64,000 bases of DNA from Parasphingorhabdus sp. (GTDB taxonomy: Bacteria; Pseudomonadota; Alphaproteobacteria; Sphingomonadales; Sphingomonadaceae): assembly GCA_030373505.1 (NCBI GenBank), contig JAUCYS010000002.1, forward strand, positions 124,001-188,000. Direction: 5' to 3'. How positions within the stretch are numbered: the stretch's first letter is position 1; the number at the start of each line of letters is the position of its first letter. The position numbers were made by a program, and so were the translations under genes. Below the pieces are notes generated by a model. That model ran no database searches and was not told where the DNA came from. It saw only the letters and a program-made list of their open reading frames with translations. Shown piece after piece: positions 43,973 through 53,194 of this stretch.

Positions 43973-44206
43973 CTAGTCCGGAACTGACGTGGTCAATTGC
44001 AACGCGTGCAATTCACCACCCATTTTTCCCTTCAGCGCGGCGTAAACCGCCTGATGTTGTTTAACCCGGCTCATACCCGCGAACGCCGCAGAGCTGACCT
44101 TGGCGGCATAATGATCGCCATCGCCGGCAAGATCGGTAATTTCAACCGACGCATCCGGAAAGGCTGCCAAAATCATCGTCTCGATATCTGCGCTTGCCAT
44201 TGCCAT
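43973..44206 (-). CDS. BolA family protein
   Basis: Small partner of monothiol glutaredoxins in Fe-S cluster regulation, 77 residues. Family features are VEITDLAGDGDHYAAKVSS, the conserved His in SRVKQHQAVYAALK and GELHALQL. Either ATG at 44206 or 44200 could be the start. It lies between DUF1476 and grxD, an arrangement widespread in Alphaproteobacteria. Confidence 0.92.
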   Translation of the reverse strand: MAMASADIETMILAAFPDASVEITDLAGDGDHYAAKVSSAAFAGMSRVKQHQAVYAALKGKMGGELHALQLTTSVPD

Positions 44207-44210
44207 CGCG

Positions 44211-44537
44211 CTAGGTGGCTTCTTCGATAAACTGGCGCCGGGCTTCCACCAGTTTTTCGGCCAGAGCCGTACGGATACCCGCATCGTCCATTTCGACGCC
44301 GGCCGAGGTCAGGTCGCCAAGCAACTTGCGAATGACATCCTCGTCACCCGCTTCCTCGAAATCGGCCGCGACGACCTCTTTCGCATAGGCATCGGTTTCC
44401 TCGGGCGTCAGACCCATTTTTTCCGCAGCCCATTGACCGAGCAGGCGGTTGCGCCGCGCGGTCACGCGAAACGCCATCTCCTCGTCGCGGGCAAATTTCG
44501 CTTCAAACGCCCGTTCGCGATCGTTAAAATCAGTCAT
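44211..44537 (-). CDS. DUF1476 family protein (ATPase inhibitor zeta-like)
   Basis: A 108-residue, highly charged helical protein: MTDFNDRERAFEAKFARDEE, FRVTARRNRLLGQWAAEKMG, then acidic helices. DUF1476 includes the zeta subunit, a natural inhibitor of the F1-ATPase in Alphaproteobacteria. The N-terminal inhibitory segment here fits that group, but the role in sphingomonads is less studied. It precedes bolA by 4 nt. Confidence 0.9.
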   Translation of the reverse strand: MTDFNDRERAFEAKFARDEEMAFRVTARRNRLLGQWAAEKMGLTPEETDAYAKEVVAADFEEAGDEDVIRKLLGDLTSAGVEMDDAGIRTALAEKLVEARRQFIEEAT

Positions 44538-44607
44538 GAACTTCCCTTGCTCTGTGTGGATATAAAAATAGGCATCACTGGGCCTCCCTGCAAGTGCGGA
44601 CGGCCAA

Positions 44608-45609
44608 TCAGTCGGCGATCTTGACGACCAGCTTGCCGATCGCGCCGCGATCCGCCAATTTCTGGATCGCCTTGCCGGCGTCGGCAAAGGCAAAGACTTC
44701 CGATACGCGCGGCTGGATATGGCCCTGGTCCCAGAGCTTGAACAGCCGGTCGATATGGGCGCGGTTGCCCTTCGGGTCGCGCATCGCATAGGCGCCCCAG
44801 AACACGCCGCAGACATCGCAGGATTTCAGCAGGGTCAGATTGAGCGGCAGCTTCGCGATCCCGGCCGGAAATCCGACCACCAGAAAGCGGCCTTCCCAGG
44901 CGATCGAACGCACCGCCGGTTCGCTATAGTCGCCGCCAACCGCATCATAGATGACATCCGCACCATTGGGCCCGACGGCCGCCTTGAACTGCGCAGCCAG
45001 CGCCTTCGACTGGTCCTTGTCGAACGGAGCGCGTTCATAGACAACGGTTTCATCCGCACCGGCCTGCTTGGCAAATGCGGCCTTTTCTTCGGATGACACC
45101 GCCGCAACGACACGCGCGCCAAAAGCCTTGCCCAGCTCAACCGCCGCAATACCGACGCCGCCGGAAGCACCCAGCACCAGAAGCGTTTCCCCCTGCTTGA
45201 GATGGCCCCGGTCAAGCAGCGCGTGGATCGAAGTACCATAAGTCAGCAGCAGAGCGGATGCGTCTTCAAAGCCGACGCTGTCGGGAATTTTGAACACGCT
45301 GTTCTGGTCGACAACAACTTTCTCGACCAGCCCGCCATGGCCGGTGGTCGAGGCAACGCGGTCGCCCACCTTGAGATCCTCGACGCCCTCGCCAACCGCC
45401 GCAATGACCCCGGAAACCTCTCCACCCGGCGCAAAGGGCCGCTGCGGCTTGAACTGATACAGGTCCTGGATGATCAGCACATCGGGATAGTTGATCGAAC
45501 AGGCTTTGACATCGATCAGCACCTGCCCCTTGCCGGCAACCGGATCGGCGACGTCCATCATCTCCAGCGTATCCGGTCCGCCCACTTTGGTTGACATCAA
45601 AGCCTTCAT
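44608..45609 (-). CDS. NADPH:quinone oxidoreductase family protein
   Basis: Zinc-independent medium-chain dehydrogenase/reductase of 333 residues. The Rossmann motif VLGASGGVGIAAVELGKAFG lies near 144-163, with the QOR pattern CSINYPDVLIIQDLYQ (no zinc-ligand cysteines) and FAPGGEVSGVIAAVG in the N-terminal domain. Substrates may be quinones or enones. It sits between leuD and DUF1476 on the same strand. Confidence 0.9.
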   Translation of the reverse strand: MKALMSTKVGGPDTLEMMDVADPVAGKGQVLIDVKACSINYPDVLIIQDLYQFKPQRPFAPGGEVSGVIAAVGEGVEDLKVGDRVASTTGHGGLVEKVVVDQNSVFKIPDSVGFEDASALLLTYGTSIHALLDRGHLKQGETLLVLGASGGVGIAAVELGKAFGARVVAAVSSEEKAAFAKQAGADETVVYERAPFDKDQSKALAAQFKAAVGPNGADVIYDAVGGDYSEPAVRSIAWEGRFLVVGFPAGIAKLPLNLTLLKSCDVCGVFWGAYAMRDPKGNRAHIDRLFKLWDQGHIQPRVSEVFAFADAGKAIQKLADRGAIGKLVVKIAD

Positions 45610-45642
45610 ATCATTCCCTTCCCTGGAATTGTTTTTTGGATT

Positions 45643-46236
45643 CTAGGCCGCAACCGGCTTGAGCCAGGGTTGCGCAGAATCACTGTTCATTTCGTGCCGC
45701 TTTATGGCATCGGCCTTCGCCATTGTCAGGTCTATTTCATCCAGCCCCTCGATCAGGCACTGGTGCCGGAACGGGTCCATTTCGAACACAAAGCGATCCT
45801 GGAACGGGGTGGTGACGCTCATGCTTTCCATGTCGATGGTGATCGGATCGGTCCTGGCGACCTCCATCAGCCGGTTGATCGCGTCCTGCGGCAGCGCGAT
45901 TGCCAGCAGGCCGTTCTTGAACGCGTTGCCGGAAAATATGTCGGAGAAACTCGGCGCGATCACCGCCTTGATGCCCATGTCGTCGAGCGCCCAGGCCGCA
46001 TGTTCCCGGCTTGATCCGCAACCGAAATTGTCACCCGCGATCAGGATCGAGGCACCGGCATATTCCGGGTCGTCGAAAATATTGCCTTCCTGCGCCCGGA
46101 TCGACTCGAATGCGCCGGCACCGAGTCCCTCGCGCGAGACCGTTTTCAGCCATTTGGCGGAGATGATGACATCGGTATCGACATTTTTCTGGCCGAAAGG
46201 AATGGCGCGCCCTTCAACCCGCTGGACCGGCTGCAT
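45643..46236 (-). CDS. leuD: 3-isopropylmalate dehydratase small subunit
   Basis: Swivelling domain of isopropylmalate isomerase in leucine synthesis; pairs with LeuC. The 197 residues show [37 protein letters not shown] and [20 protein letters not shown] (in pieces). A small unrelated gene separates it from leuC. Confidence 0.96.
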   Translation of the reverse strand: MQPVQRVEGRAIPFGQKNVDTDVIISAKWLKTVSREGLGAGAFESIRAQEGNIFDDPEYAGASILIAGDNFGCGSSREHAAWALDDMGIKAVIAPSFSDIFSGNAFKNGLLAIALPQDAINRLMEVARTDPITIDMESMSVTTPFQDRFVFEMDPFRHQCLIEGLDEIDLTMAKADAIKRHEMNSDSAQPWLKPVAA

Positions 46237-46238
46237 CT

Positions 46239-46520
46239 CTATTCCTCTTCGCTTCTGTCGAAATCGTCATCGTCGCCGTCATCATAATCCGGCTCATTTT
46301 CATATTTCGGCAGCGGCTTGTCCTTCGCCGGCTTGAAATCGTCATGTTTTCTGATCTGGTGCCGCCCGGCGTAGAGCAGAGCAGCCGCAACCGCAGCCGA
46401 GCCGATGGCGGCACCGACTTTGGCACCGGTCGACCATGCGCCGGTTTCGTCGCCTTTCGGGGCCTTGGTCTTGCCGGGCTTCGGGTCAGGACGCTTGTCG
46501 TTTTTCTTGTCGTTGCTCAT
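46239..46520 (-). CDS. small single-helix membrane protein between leuC and leuD
   Basis: Unrecognised 93-residue protein with a basic N-terminus ([16 protein letters not shown]), one short hydrophobic helix ([17 protein letters not shown]) and an acidic tail ([14 protein letters not shown]). It ends 2 nt before leuD and starts 9 nt after leuC, so it is translated with both. No function can be assigned. Confidence 0.75.
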   Translation of the reverse strand: MSNDKKNDKRPDPKPGKTKAPKGDETGAWSTGAKVGAAIGSAAVAAALLYAGRHQIRKHDDFKPAKDKPLPKYENEPDYDDGDDDDFDRSEEE

Positions 46521-46529
46521 TTCAACCTC

Positions 46530-47960
46530 TTATCTTGTCAGTTCTCGCACATCAGTTAGCCTGCCGGTCACGGCCGCAGCCGCAGCCATGGCAGGGGACA
46601 TCAGATGCGTTCTGGCACCCGGGCCCTGCCGCCCAACGAAATTGCGATTGGAAGTGGATGCGCAGCGTTCGCCCGCTGGCACCTTGTCGGGATTCATGCC
46701 GAGACAGGCGGAACAGCCTGGCTCGCGCCATTCAAAGCCGGCATCGGTGAATATCCGGTCCAGCCCTTCGGATTCGGCCTGCGCCTTGACCAGGCCGGAG
46801 CCGGGCACGACGATCGCCCATTTGACATTATCGGCCTTCTTGCGTCCCTCAAGCACCGCAGCTGCGGCCCGCAGATCCTCGATCCGGCTGTTGGTGCAGC
46901 TGCCGATGAAGATATTCTCGACCATCACGTCGCGCAGCGCCTGCCCGCTTTCCAGACCCATATAATCCAGCGACTTGCGTGCGGCGTCCTGCTTCGACGG
47001 ATCGGCAAAGCTTTCTGGTGCCGGCACCGTGCCGTTGACCGGCACCACATCCTCGGGGCTGGTGCCCCAGGTCACGGTCGGCGAAACATCGGCGGCGTTG
47101 ATCGTCACGCTCTTGTCAAAGATGGCGCCCTCGTCGGTCGGTAGCGTCTTCCAATAGGCAACCGCTGCGTCCCAGTCGGCGCCTTTCGGTGCCATCGGAC
47201 GGCCCTTCAGATAGGCATAGGTCTTGTCGTCAGGCGCGATCAGGCCGGCGCGCGCGCCTGCCTCGATTGACATGTTGGAGATCGTCAGCCGGCCCTCGAT
47301 CGACATCTGCTCGAACACTTCTCCGCGATATTCGATGACATGGCCGGTACCGCCAGCAGTGCCGATCACGCCGATGATATGCAGGATCAGGTCTTTCGGG
47401 CTGATGCCCGGGCAAAGCAGACCCTCGACGCGGATTTCCATCGATTTCGAGCGGCTCAGCTGCAGCGTCTGGGTCGCCAGCACATGCTCGACCTCGCTGG
47501 TGCCGATGCCAAAGGCCAGCGCCCCCAGCGCCCCGTGCGCCGCGGTATGACTGTCGCCGCAGACCATGGTCGTGCCCGGCAGGGTGAAACCCTGCTCCGG
47601 CCCGATGACATGGACAATGCCCTGGTTGATATCGCTGGCACCGATATATTTGATGCCAAAGGCAGGCGCATTGGCTTCCAGCGCTTCCAGCTGGGCCGCG
47701 CTCGCCGGATCGGCGATCGGAATCTTGTTACCCTCGGCATCCAGCCGCGCGGTGGTCGGCAGATTGTGATCGGGAACCGCCAGCGTCAGATCCGGCCGCC
47801 GCACCTTGCGCCCGGCCTTGCGCAAACCTTCAAAGGCCTGCGGGCTCGTCACTTCGTGCACCAGATGCCGGTCGATATAGATCAGTGCCGTGCCGTCATC
47901 CCGCTGGTCCACCACATGGGCGTCCCAGATTTTCTCGTAGAGGGTCTTCGCTTTGGTCAT
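46530..47960 (-). CDS. leuC: 3-isopropylmalate dehydratase large subunit
   Basis: Aconitase-family [4Fe-4S] subunit of isopropylmalate isomerase. The 476 residues contain [28 protein letters not shown] (in pieces), [16 protein letters not shown] with the first cluster Cys, [10 protein letters not shown] with the other two and the [13 protein letters not shown] substrate loop. It leads the run leuC-X-leuD-qor-DUF1476-bolA-grxD. Confidence 0.97.
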   Translation of the reverse strand: MTKAKTLYEKIWDAHVVDQRDDGTALIYIDRHLVHEVTSPQAFEGLRKAGRKVRRPDLTLAVPDHNLPTTARLDAEGNKIPIADPASAAQLEALEANAPAFGIKYIGASDINQGIVHVIGPEQGFTLPGTTMVCGDSHTAAHGALGALAFGIGTSEVEHVLATQTLQLSRSKSMEIRVEGLLCPGISPKDLILHIIGVIGTAGGTGHVIEYRGEVFEQMSIEGRLTISNMSIEAGARAGLIAPDDKTYAYLKGRPMAPKGADWDAAVAYWKTLPTDEGAIFDKSVTINAADVSPTVTWGTSPEDVVPVNGTVPAPESFADPSKQDAARKSLDYMGLESGQALRDVMVENIFIGSCTNSRIEDLRAAAAVLEGRKKADNVKWAIVVPGSGLVKAQAESEGLDRIFTDAGFEWREPGCSACLGMNPDKVPAGERCASTSNRNFVGRQGPGARTHLMSPAMAAAAAVTGRLTDVRELTR

Positions 47961-48063
47961 AAGGTCCTGTTTTCCCGATATGGGGTTTCGTTTAGTCAGA
48001 TCAATTGTCGGTGCAAGTGAGAACTGGCTTCAAAATCCTCTCAATAGCGCCTATCTTCGCACT

Positions 48064-48579
48064 ATGAGCATTTTTTCCATCATTGCTACCGTACTGGTAT
48101 CGGTCATCGCGATGGAATTTGTCGCATGGGCGAGCCACAAATATATCATGCACGGCTTCGGCTGGGGCTGGCACCGCGACCATCACGAGCCGCATGACAA
48201 CAAGCTCGAGAAAAACGATCTCTACGGCATCGTCGGCGCGGTGATGAGCATCTCGATGTTCGCGATCGGCAGCCCGCTGGTAATGGGCACATCGGCATGG
48301 GAACCGGGCACCTGGATCGGCCTCGGCATTCTCTTCTACGGCATCATCTACACCCTGATCCACGACGGCCTGGTGCATCAGCGTTACTTTAAATATGTCC
48401 CGAGAGGCGGCTATGCCAAAAGGCTGGTCCAGGCCCACAAGCTGCACCATGCCACCATCGGCAGGCAAGGCGGCGTGAGCTTCGGCTTTGTTTTCGCCCG
48501 CGATCCGGCGAAGCTGAAGACGGAACTGAAACAACAGCGCGAGGCCGGCATCGCCGTTGTTCGCGAAGCGGTCGGCTAA
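48064..48579 (+). CDS. crtZ: beta-carotene hydroxylase
   Basis: Di-iron membrane hydroxylase converting beta-carotene to zeaxanthin in carotenoid synthesis. The 171 residues have the histidine clusters HKYIMHGFGWGWHRDHHEPH (in pieces), LIHDGLVHQR and HKLHHAT, with hydrophobic helices between. The start at 48064 gives MSIFSIIATVLVSVIAMEF. Divergent from leuC. Consistent with the yellow pigmentation of sphingomonads. Confidence 0.94.
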   Translation: MSIFSIIATVLVSVIAMEFVAWASHKYIMHGFGWGWHRDHHEPHDNKLEKNDLYGIVGAVMSISMFAIGSPLVMGTSAWEPGTWIGLGILFYGIIYTLIHDGLVHQRYFKYVPRGGYAKRLVQAHKLHHATIGRQGGVSFGFVFARDPAKLKTELKQQREAGIAVVREAVG

Positions 48580-48588
48580 ACCCCGCTC

Positions 48589-49449
48589 TTGTCCCAAATC
48601 TGCATCCTGACGGCTGCCCCCGATTATTTCGAGGACCTCGGCCCCGCGCGCAGCACCTATCAGCGGCTGCTGGGCGAGGACATCGTCTTCCGCCACTGGA
48701 CCGACCCCGGCGATCTGACCGGCTTTGATCTGGTCCTACCGCTGCTGGTCTGGGGCTATCAACGGGACTGCCCGCGCTGGTTCGCGCTGCTCGACCAGCT
48801 CGCCCAGCAGCAGATAAATTTGGTCAACCCGGTGTCGGTGCTGCGCTGGAACAGCGACAAATCCTATCTGCTCGAGCTGGAGAAGGCCGGCGTAGCCATC
48901 GTCCCAACCCTGATCAGCGCGGCATTGAAGGCAAGTGATCTCGCGGAAGCCGCGCAAAAATTCGGCACCGATCAACTGGTGGTCAAACCGCCCATTTCCG
49001 GCGGCGCGGACGGCACCTACCGGCTACGGAATGGCGAGCTCCTGCCCGAGGATATCGCGGGGAAGGAAATGCTGATCCAGCCCTTCCAGCCTGCGATCGC
49101 TCAGGAAGGCGAATATTCCCTCTTCTATTTCGGGGGCACCTTCAGCCACGCCATCCTCAAACGCCCCGCCCATGGCGATTTCCGCGTCCAGGAATTTCTC
49201 GGCGGTTCGGAAAGCGGCACCGACTGTCCCGAAGGCGCGCAGGACCTCGCGGTGCAGGCCCGGCAGGCGGCGGAACAGATACTCGGCACGGAAACCCTGC
49301 TCTACACCCGCGCCGATATGCTCCGCGACGCCGAAGGCCAGTTCCGCCTGATGGAACTGGAACTGATCGAACCCTCGCTGTTCTTTGGTCATGCGGCGGA
49401 TGGTGGGAATTTATTTGCCACCGGGGTTAACGCAGCTTTGCCTCGCTAG
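48589..49449 (+). CDS. ATP-grasp family protein
   Basis: A 286-residue protein, probably starting at TTG 48589, 9 nt after crtZ. The layout resembles ATP-grasp enzymes: VLRWNSDKSYLLELEKAGV at the domain entry, DQLVVKPPISGGADGTYRL with the ATP-binding lysine, MLIQPFQPAIAQEGEYSLFYF and a metal-binding end RLMELELIEPSLFF. Related proteins include the cycloserine-pathway enzyme DcsG. The ligands joined are unknown. It is co-directional with crtZ but no link to carotenoids is known. Confidence 0.8.
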   Translation: MSQICILTAAPDYFEDLGPARSTYQRLLGEDIVFRHWTDPGDLTGFDLVLPLLVWGYQRDCPRWFALLDQLAQQQINLVNPVSVLRWNSDKSYLLELEKAGVAIVPTLISAALKASDLAEAAQKFGTDQLVVKPPISGGADGTYRLRNGELLPEDIAGKEMLIQPFQPAIAQEGEYSLFYFGGTFSHAILKRPAHGDFRVQEFLGGSESGTDCPEGAQDLAVQARQAAEQILGTETLLYTRADMLRDAEGQFRLMELELIEPSLFFGHAADGGNLFATGVNAALPR

Positions 49450-49454
49450 ACATC

Positions 49455-49539
49455 CGTCATTGCGAGGAGCGAAGCGACGCGGCAATCCAGGGCGTCTGCA
49501 CGTGCCGCTCTGGATTGCCACGCTTCGCTCGCAATGACG
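49455..49539. repeat. palindromic element, family E
   Basis: An imperfect 85-bp palindrome whose arms start CGTCATTGCGAGGAGCGAAG (49455-49474) and end CGCTTCGCTCGCAATGACG (49521-49539). It fills the space between two convergent genes and may act as a bidirectional terminator. A very common repeat in Alphaproteobacteria. Confidence 0.85.
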
Positions 49540-49540
49540 T

Positions 49541-50173
49541 TCAGCTGGGCCGCGGCAACAGCACCGGCCCGCCCAGTTCCACCGTCTTCTTGTAGCCCGG
49601 CCGCGCCACCAGCGCCTCGAAATAGCGTTTGCAGTTCGCCCGATTGTCCAGCTGCCCCAGCGCCGCGCGCCCTTCCAGCATATAGTGCAGATTGATATCC
49701 GCGCCGGTAAACTTGTTCGCGACCAGGAATTCCTTGCCCTCCAGCTCGATCTCGAGATGGTCGAGCAGCTTGTCCACCTCTGCCTGCAGGAAACCGTTCA
49801 GCACCTCGGGCAGCCCGCCCAGCATCGGCGCGATGCCGGTGATGATGAAGCTCATCCCCATCGTGCCTTCGGCAAAATGCAGCCATTCGAGATATTTCGC
49901 CCGCTCCGGATGATCCGGCACCACGCCGAGCGCGCCGTCGCTGTGCCGCTCGACCAGATATTCGATGATCGCGCCGGATTCGACCATGGTCACGCCGTCG
50001 ACCTCGACCGTCGGCGCCTTGGCCAGCCGGTGCGCCTCGGCCAGTTCCGGCGGTGACCGCCGCGTCCTGGGATCGCGGTTATAGGTCACCATCTCATATT
50101 CGATGCCGCCTTCCTCGCACAGCCAGATGATCCGGGACGAACGGGAATAGTCGAGATGGTGCAGCTTGATCAT
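49541..50173 (-). CDS. glutathione S-transferase family protein
   Basis: A 210-residue GST. The thioredoxin-like half reads KLHHLDYSRSSRIIWLCEEG and KAPTVEVDG, ending in VESGAIIEYLVER (the conserved E-S for glutathione gamma-Glu). The helical half includes LVANKFTGADINLHY. Substrate unknown. The ATG at 50173 gives a standard GST N-terminus. Confidence 0.9.
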   Translation of the reverse strand: MIKLHHLDYSRSSRIIWLCEEGGIEYEMVTYNRDPRTRRSPPELAEAHRLAKAPTVEVDGVTMVESGAIIEYLVERHSDGALGVVPDHPERAKYLEWLHFAEGTMGMSFIITGIAPMLGGLPEVLNGFLQAEVDKLLDHLEIELEGKEFLVANKFTGADINLHYMLEGRAALGQLDNRANCKRYFEALVARPGYKKTVELGGPVLLPRPS

Positions 50174-50236
50174 GGGTGGCTCCTCTTTATGTTTGGAGCA
50201 AATGTGCGGCAAAGGCCCAGCAGCGTCAACAGAACT

Positions 50237-50319
50237 CTGTACTCCGCACGCGATGCGGAGCTCTGGAGGCTCAAGATGGCGTTGCGACGGCAGAGCTCCG
50301 CATCGAGTGCGGAGTACAG
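50237..50319. repeat. palindromic element, family A
   Basis: 29-bp inverted ends at 50237-50265 and 50291-50319 match at 28 positions (core ACTCCGCACGCGATGCGGAG). It lies in the 333-nt gap upstream of the GST gene and downstream of the SulP gene. Confidence 0.85.
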
Positions 50320-50341
50320 GCCCCATACCCACCGCACGCGC

Positions 50342-50487
50342 GTGCCCCGGCGAAGGCCGGGGCCCATCTCTGCTGACGAGGCTGGAGGGCAAGTGATTAT
50401 GAAGCGCCAAACGCGAGTCTGCCTGCAAACCAGCCATCCCGATAGTGGCAATATCAGGAGATGGACCCCGGCCTTCGCCGGGGCACG
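50342..50487. repeat. palindrome family F pair
   Basis: GTGCCCCGGCGAAGGCCGGG (from 50342) and the inverted copy CCCGGCCTTCGCCGGGGCAC (50467-50486) flank about 100 nt with no gene. Together with the family A copy this fills the gap 50174-50506. Confidence 0.8.
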
Positions 50488-50506
50488 AATCAACCCCAGC
50501 CCAGAC

Positions 50507-51994
50507 CTAGTGCCCCACAACCCCCAAACTCTCGAACGGCTTCTCATTCTCGCTATATTTCTCGACCAGCGTCGCGCTCGCCTGGTTGAGGCCGATGACC
50601 TCGACCGTCTTGCCCTCGTTCTTCAGCCGCTCGACTATCTTGTCCAATATGCCGGTGGCGCTGATATCCCAGAAATGCGCGTCATGGACATCGATGATCA
50701 CGCTGTCGATGCCATCCTCGTTAAACTCCATCGCTTCATAGAGCATGTCGACCGAGCCGAAGAATATCTGCCCGCCAAAGACATAGCGGTGCGTGGTGAC
50801 CTCGACAAAATCCTGCACCGTAACCAGCTGCCGGACCTTCCAGGCAAAAAATATGCCGGACAACAGCACCCCCGACAGCACCCCGATCGACAGGTCATGC
50901 GTCGCCACGACCATCACCACGGTGGCGATCATCACGACATTGGACGGCCAGGGATGATGGGTGATCTCGGTAAAGCTCTTCCAGCGGAAGGTCGAAACCG
51001 AGACAAAGATCATCACCGCAACCAGCGCCGGCATCGGGATTCGCGCCACCCACTGGCCCAGCCCGACGATCAGCACCAGCAGCATCACCCCGGCGACAAA
51101 GGTCGACAGCCGCCGCCGGCCGCCCGACTTGATATTGATCACCGACTGCCCGATCATCGCGCAGCCGCCCATGCCGCCGATCCAGCCGGTCACGAAATTG
51201 GCAATGCCCTGGCCATAGGTCTCGCGCTTCTTGTCGCTGCGCGTCTCGGTCATATCGTCGACGATCGACGCGGTCAGCAGCGACTCCAGCAAGCCCACCG
51301 CCGCCATCGCCAGCGAATAGGGCGCGATGATCCGCAGCGTTTCCCAGCTGATCGGCACCTGCGGGATATGCAGCCACGGCAGGCTGTCGGGCAGCTCGCC
51401 CATATCGCCGACGGTGAACACATCGGCGCGGAAATAGATGCTGATCCCGGCCAGCACGATGATCGCTGCCAGCGGCGACGGCACCAGCTTGGTGATCCGC
51501 GGCAGGCCATAGATGATCGCCAGGCCGGCAGCGATCATCACATAGGTCTGCACGGTGAACGCCTCGCCGGTCATCTGCGGAATCTGCGCCATGAAGATCA
51601 GGATCGCCAGCGCGTTGACAAAGCCGGTGATCACCGAGCGTGAGACAAAGCGCATCAGCAGGTCAAGCCGCAGCAGCGCCGCGATCCCCTGGAACACGCC
51701 CATCAATATCGTCGCGGCAAACAGATATTCGACGCCATAGTCACGCACCAGCGGCACCACCAGCACCGCCACCGCAGCGGTCGCCGCGCTGATCATCCCC
51801 GGCCGGCCGCCGACCAGCGAAATGATCACCGCGATCGAGAAACTGGCATAGAGCCCGACCCTGGGATCGACTCCGGCGATGATCGAAAAGCCGATCGCTT
51901 CCGGGATCAGCGCCAGCGCCACCACCAGGCCTGCCAAAAATTCGGTTTTGGGATTCGACAGCCAGTCGCGCTGAAAATCGCTGTGTATGGCCAT
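50507..51994 (-). CDS. SulP family anion transporter with STAS domain
   Basis: Inner-membrane transporter of 495 residues from ATG 51994. The N-terminal signature [32 protein letters not shown] (in pieces) and some 11 or more hydrophobic helices match Sul[21 protein letters not shown] is the helix 8-9 region; the last 110 residues form a STAS domain with the conserved [12 protein letters not shown]. SulP proteins in bacteria carry sulfate, bicarbonate or dicarboxylates; I cannot choose between them. Both sides are rich in palindromic repeats. Confidence 0.9.
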   Translation of the reverse strand: MAIHSDFQRDWLSNPKTEFLAGLVVALALIPEAIGFSIIAGVDPRVGLYASFSIAVIISLVGGRPGMISAATAAVAVLVVPLVRDYGVEYLFAATILMGVFQGIAALLRLDLLMRFVSRSVITGFVNALAILIFMAQIPQMTGEAFTVQTYVMIAAGLAIIYGLPRITKLVPSPLAAIIVLAGISIYFRADVFTVGDMGELPDSLPWLHIPQVPISWETLRIIAPYSLAMAAVGLLESLLTASIVDDMTETRSDKKRETYGQGIANFVTGWIGGMGGCAMIGQSVINIKSGGRRRLSTFVAGVMLLVLIVGLGQWVARIPMPALVAVMIFVSVSTFRWKSFTEITHHPWPSNVVMIATVVMVVATHDLSIGVLSGVLLSGIFFAWKVRQLVTVQDFVEVTTHRYVFGGQIFFGSVDMLYEAMEFNEDGIDSVIIDVHDAHFWDISATGILDKIVERLKNEGKTVEVIGLNQASATLVEKYSENEKPFESLGVVGH

Positions 51995-52103
51995 GGCCAG
52001 CCTCCGTCCTGTAAAAATGCTGCGCCGCAACATCAGAAAGGCGCGGCTTTGCAGCAAGGGCCGGATTCAGTCAAGTTTCACGGCCCGTGTCCGGACGGAC
52101 ACC

Positions 52104-52184
52104 CTGTGCTCCGCACTCGATGCGGAGCTCTGGAGGCTGGAGGCAGAGCTTTGGGCGCAGAGCTCCGCATCAAGTGCGGAGCAC
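52104..52184. repeat. palindromic element, family A
   Basis: Inverted ends at 52104-52132 and 52158-52184 (core GCTCCGCACTCGATGCGGAG). Upstream of the SulP gene. Confidence 0.85.
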
Positions 52185-52237
52185 GTAAGTTGTTCCCTGC
52201 CGAAGGGCAGGGCCCAGAATGATCCTGCCCGATCGTC

Positions 52238-52318
52238 TGGGCCCCGGCCTGCGCCGGAGCACGTCAATGCCAGCGCCAGCGTGCCCCGGCGCAGGACTCC
52301 GCATCAGGTGCGGAGCAC
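52238..52318. repeat. family F palindromes fused to a half family A element
   Basis: A family F copy (52238-52262) is followed by a half copy GTGCCCCGGCGCAG (52281-52294) that runs directly into a half family A arm ending GGTGCGGAGCAC (52318). This looks like recombination between repeat families. Confidence 0.7.
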
Positions 52319-52339
52319 GCGCTCGGTGGCGACAAGTTT

Positions 52340-52410
52340 CCGTTAGTGGTGAGCCTGTCGAACCACGCCTATCGACGGGAGGTGTCCTTCGACAGGCTCA
52401 GGACGAACGG
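52340..52410. repeat. palindrome family B, copy 2
   Basis: GAGCCTGTCGAACCACG and the inverted CCTTCGACAGGCTCA, closed by CGAACGG, lie at the 3' end of the second GST gene. With the copies above, the 437-nt gap 51995-52431 is almost entirely repeat and holds no gene. Confidence 0.85.
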
Positions 52411-52431
52411 CTTGCTGCTGTTCACCGGCCA

Positions 52432-53115
52432 CTAGCCCGCCCGATAATCCGCGGTCACCCTCGCCGCCTCCGCAATCTCCGCTTCATGCCCAACCTCCCG
52501 ATAGGGCTCGGCCAGCGCCTGCCGCTCCCATTCCAGCATCGCCGGATGCGCAAGGATGCGCTCCACCCACGCCTGCCCGGCATCCCCGATATCCAGACCA
52601 AAGCTGCGCACGCGAAAAGCCACCGGCGCATAAAAGGCATCGACGATGGTGAACCGCTCCCCGGCCAGCCACGGCCCGCCGAACCGCTCAATCCCTTGCG
52701 CAAACAGTTCGCCGATCCGGTCGATATTGCGCCGCAGCGGCGTCTCGATCCGGTGCAGCTCTGCCCGCACCCCGACATTCATCGGGCAGATATTGCGCAG
52801 CGGCGCAAAGCCGCCGTGCATCTCCGCCGCCGCGCAGCGCGCCCAGGCCCGCGCCTCGTCATCCTCGGGCCAGCAACCGGGATGTCGCTCCGCCAGATAT
52901 TCCGCGATTGCCAGCGAATCCCAGACCTTGCGATCGCCGTCCTTCAGACAGGGCACCTGCCCGTTCGGCGCAAATTCCCGGAACCGCTTGTAATTCTCTT
53001 CCTCGAAACAGACAATCTCGTCCGCAAAGGGGATATCCAGCGCCTTCATCAGCAGCCACGGCCGCAGTGACCAGCTGGAATAGTTGCGATTGGCGGTGAT
53101 CAGGGTGTACGTCAT
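52432..53115 (-). CDS. glutathione S-transferase family protein
   Basis: A 227-residue GST with N-terminal domain TLITANRNYSSWSLRPWLLM, PNGQVPCLKDG and DSLAIAEYLAERHPG, and a helical C-terminal domain with LAGERFTIVDAFYAPVAFR. Nearest in pattern to the group annotated as GST family in Proteobacteria with a Ser-rich glutathione site. ATG at 53115 is used because the protein then starts like its relatives. Divergent from the PhoX-like gene. Confidence 0.9.
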   Translation of the reverse strand: MTYTLITANRNYSSWSLRPWLLMKALDIPFADEIVCFEEENYKRFREFAPNGQVPCLKDGDRKVWDSLAIAEYLAERHPGCWPEDDEARAWARCAAAEMHGGFAPLRNICPMNVGVRAELHRIETPLRRNIDRIGELFAQGIERFGGPWLAGERFTIVDAFYAPVAFRVRSFGLDIGDAGQAWVERILAHPAMLEWERQALAEPYREVGHEAEIAEAARVTADYRAG

Positions 53116-53194
53116 ATTTCTGTTTTCTTTCGCCGGTAGGAGCGGCTTCATCCGCGCGCCGACAGCATAACAGCGACAACAGGAAGTTTGAACA

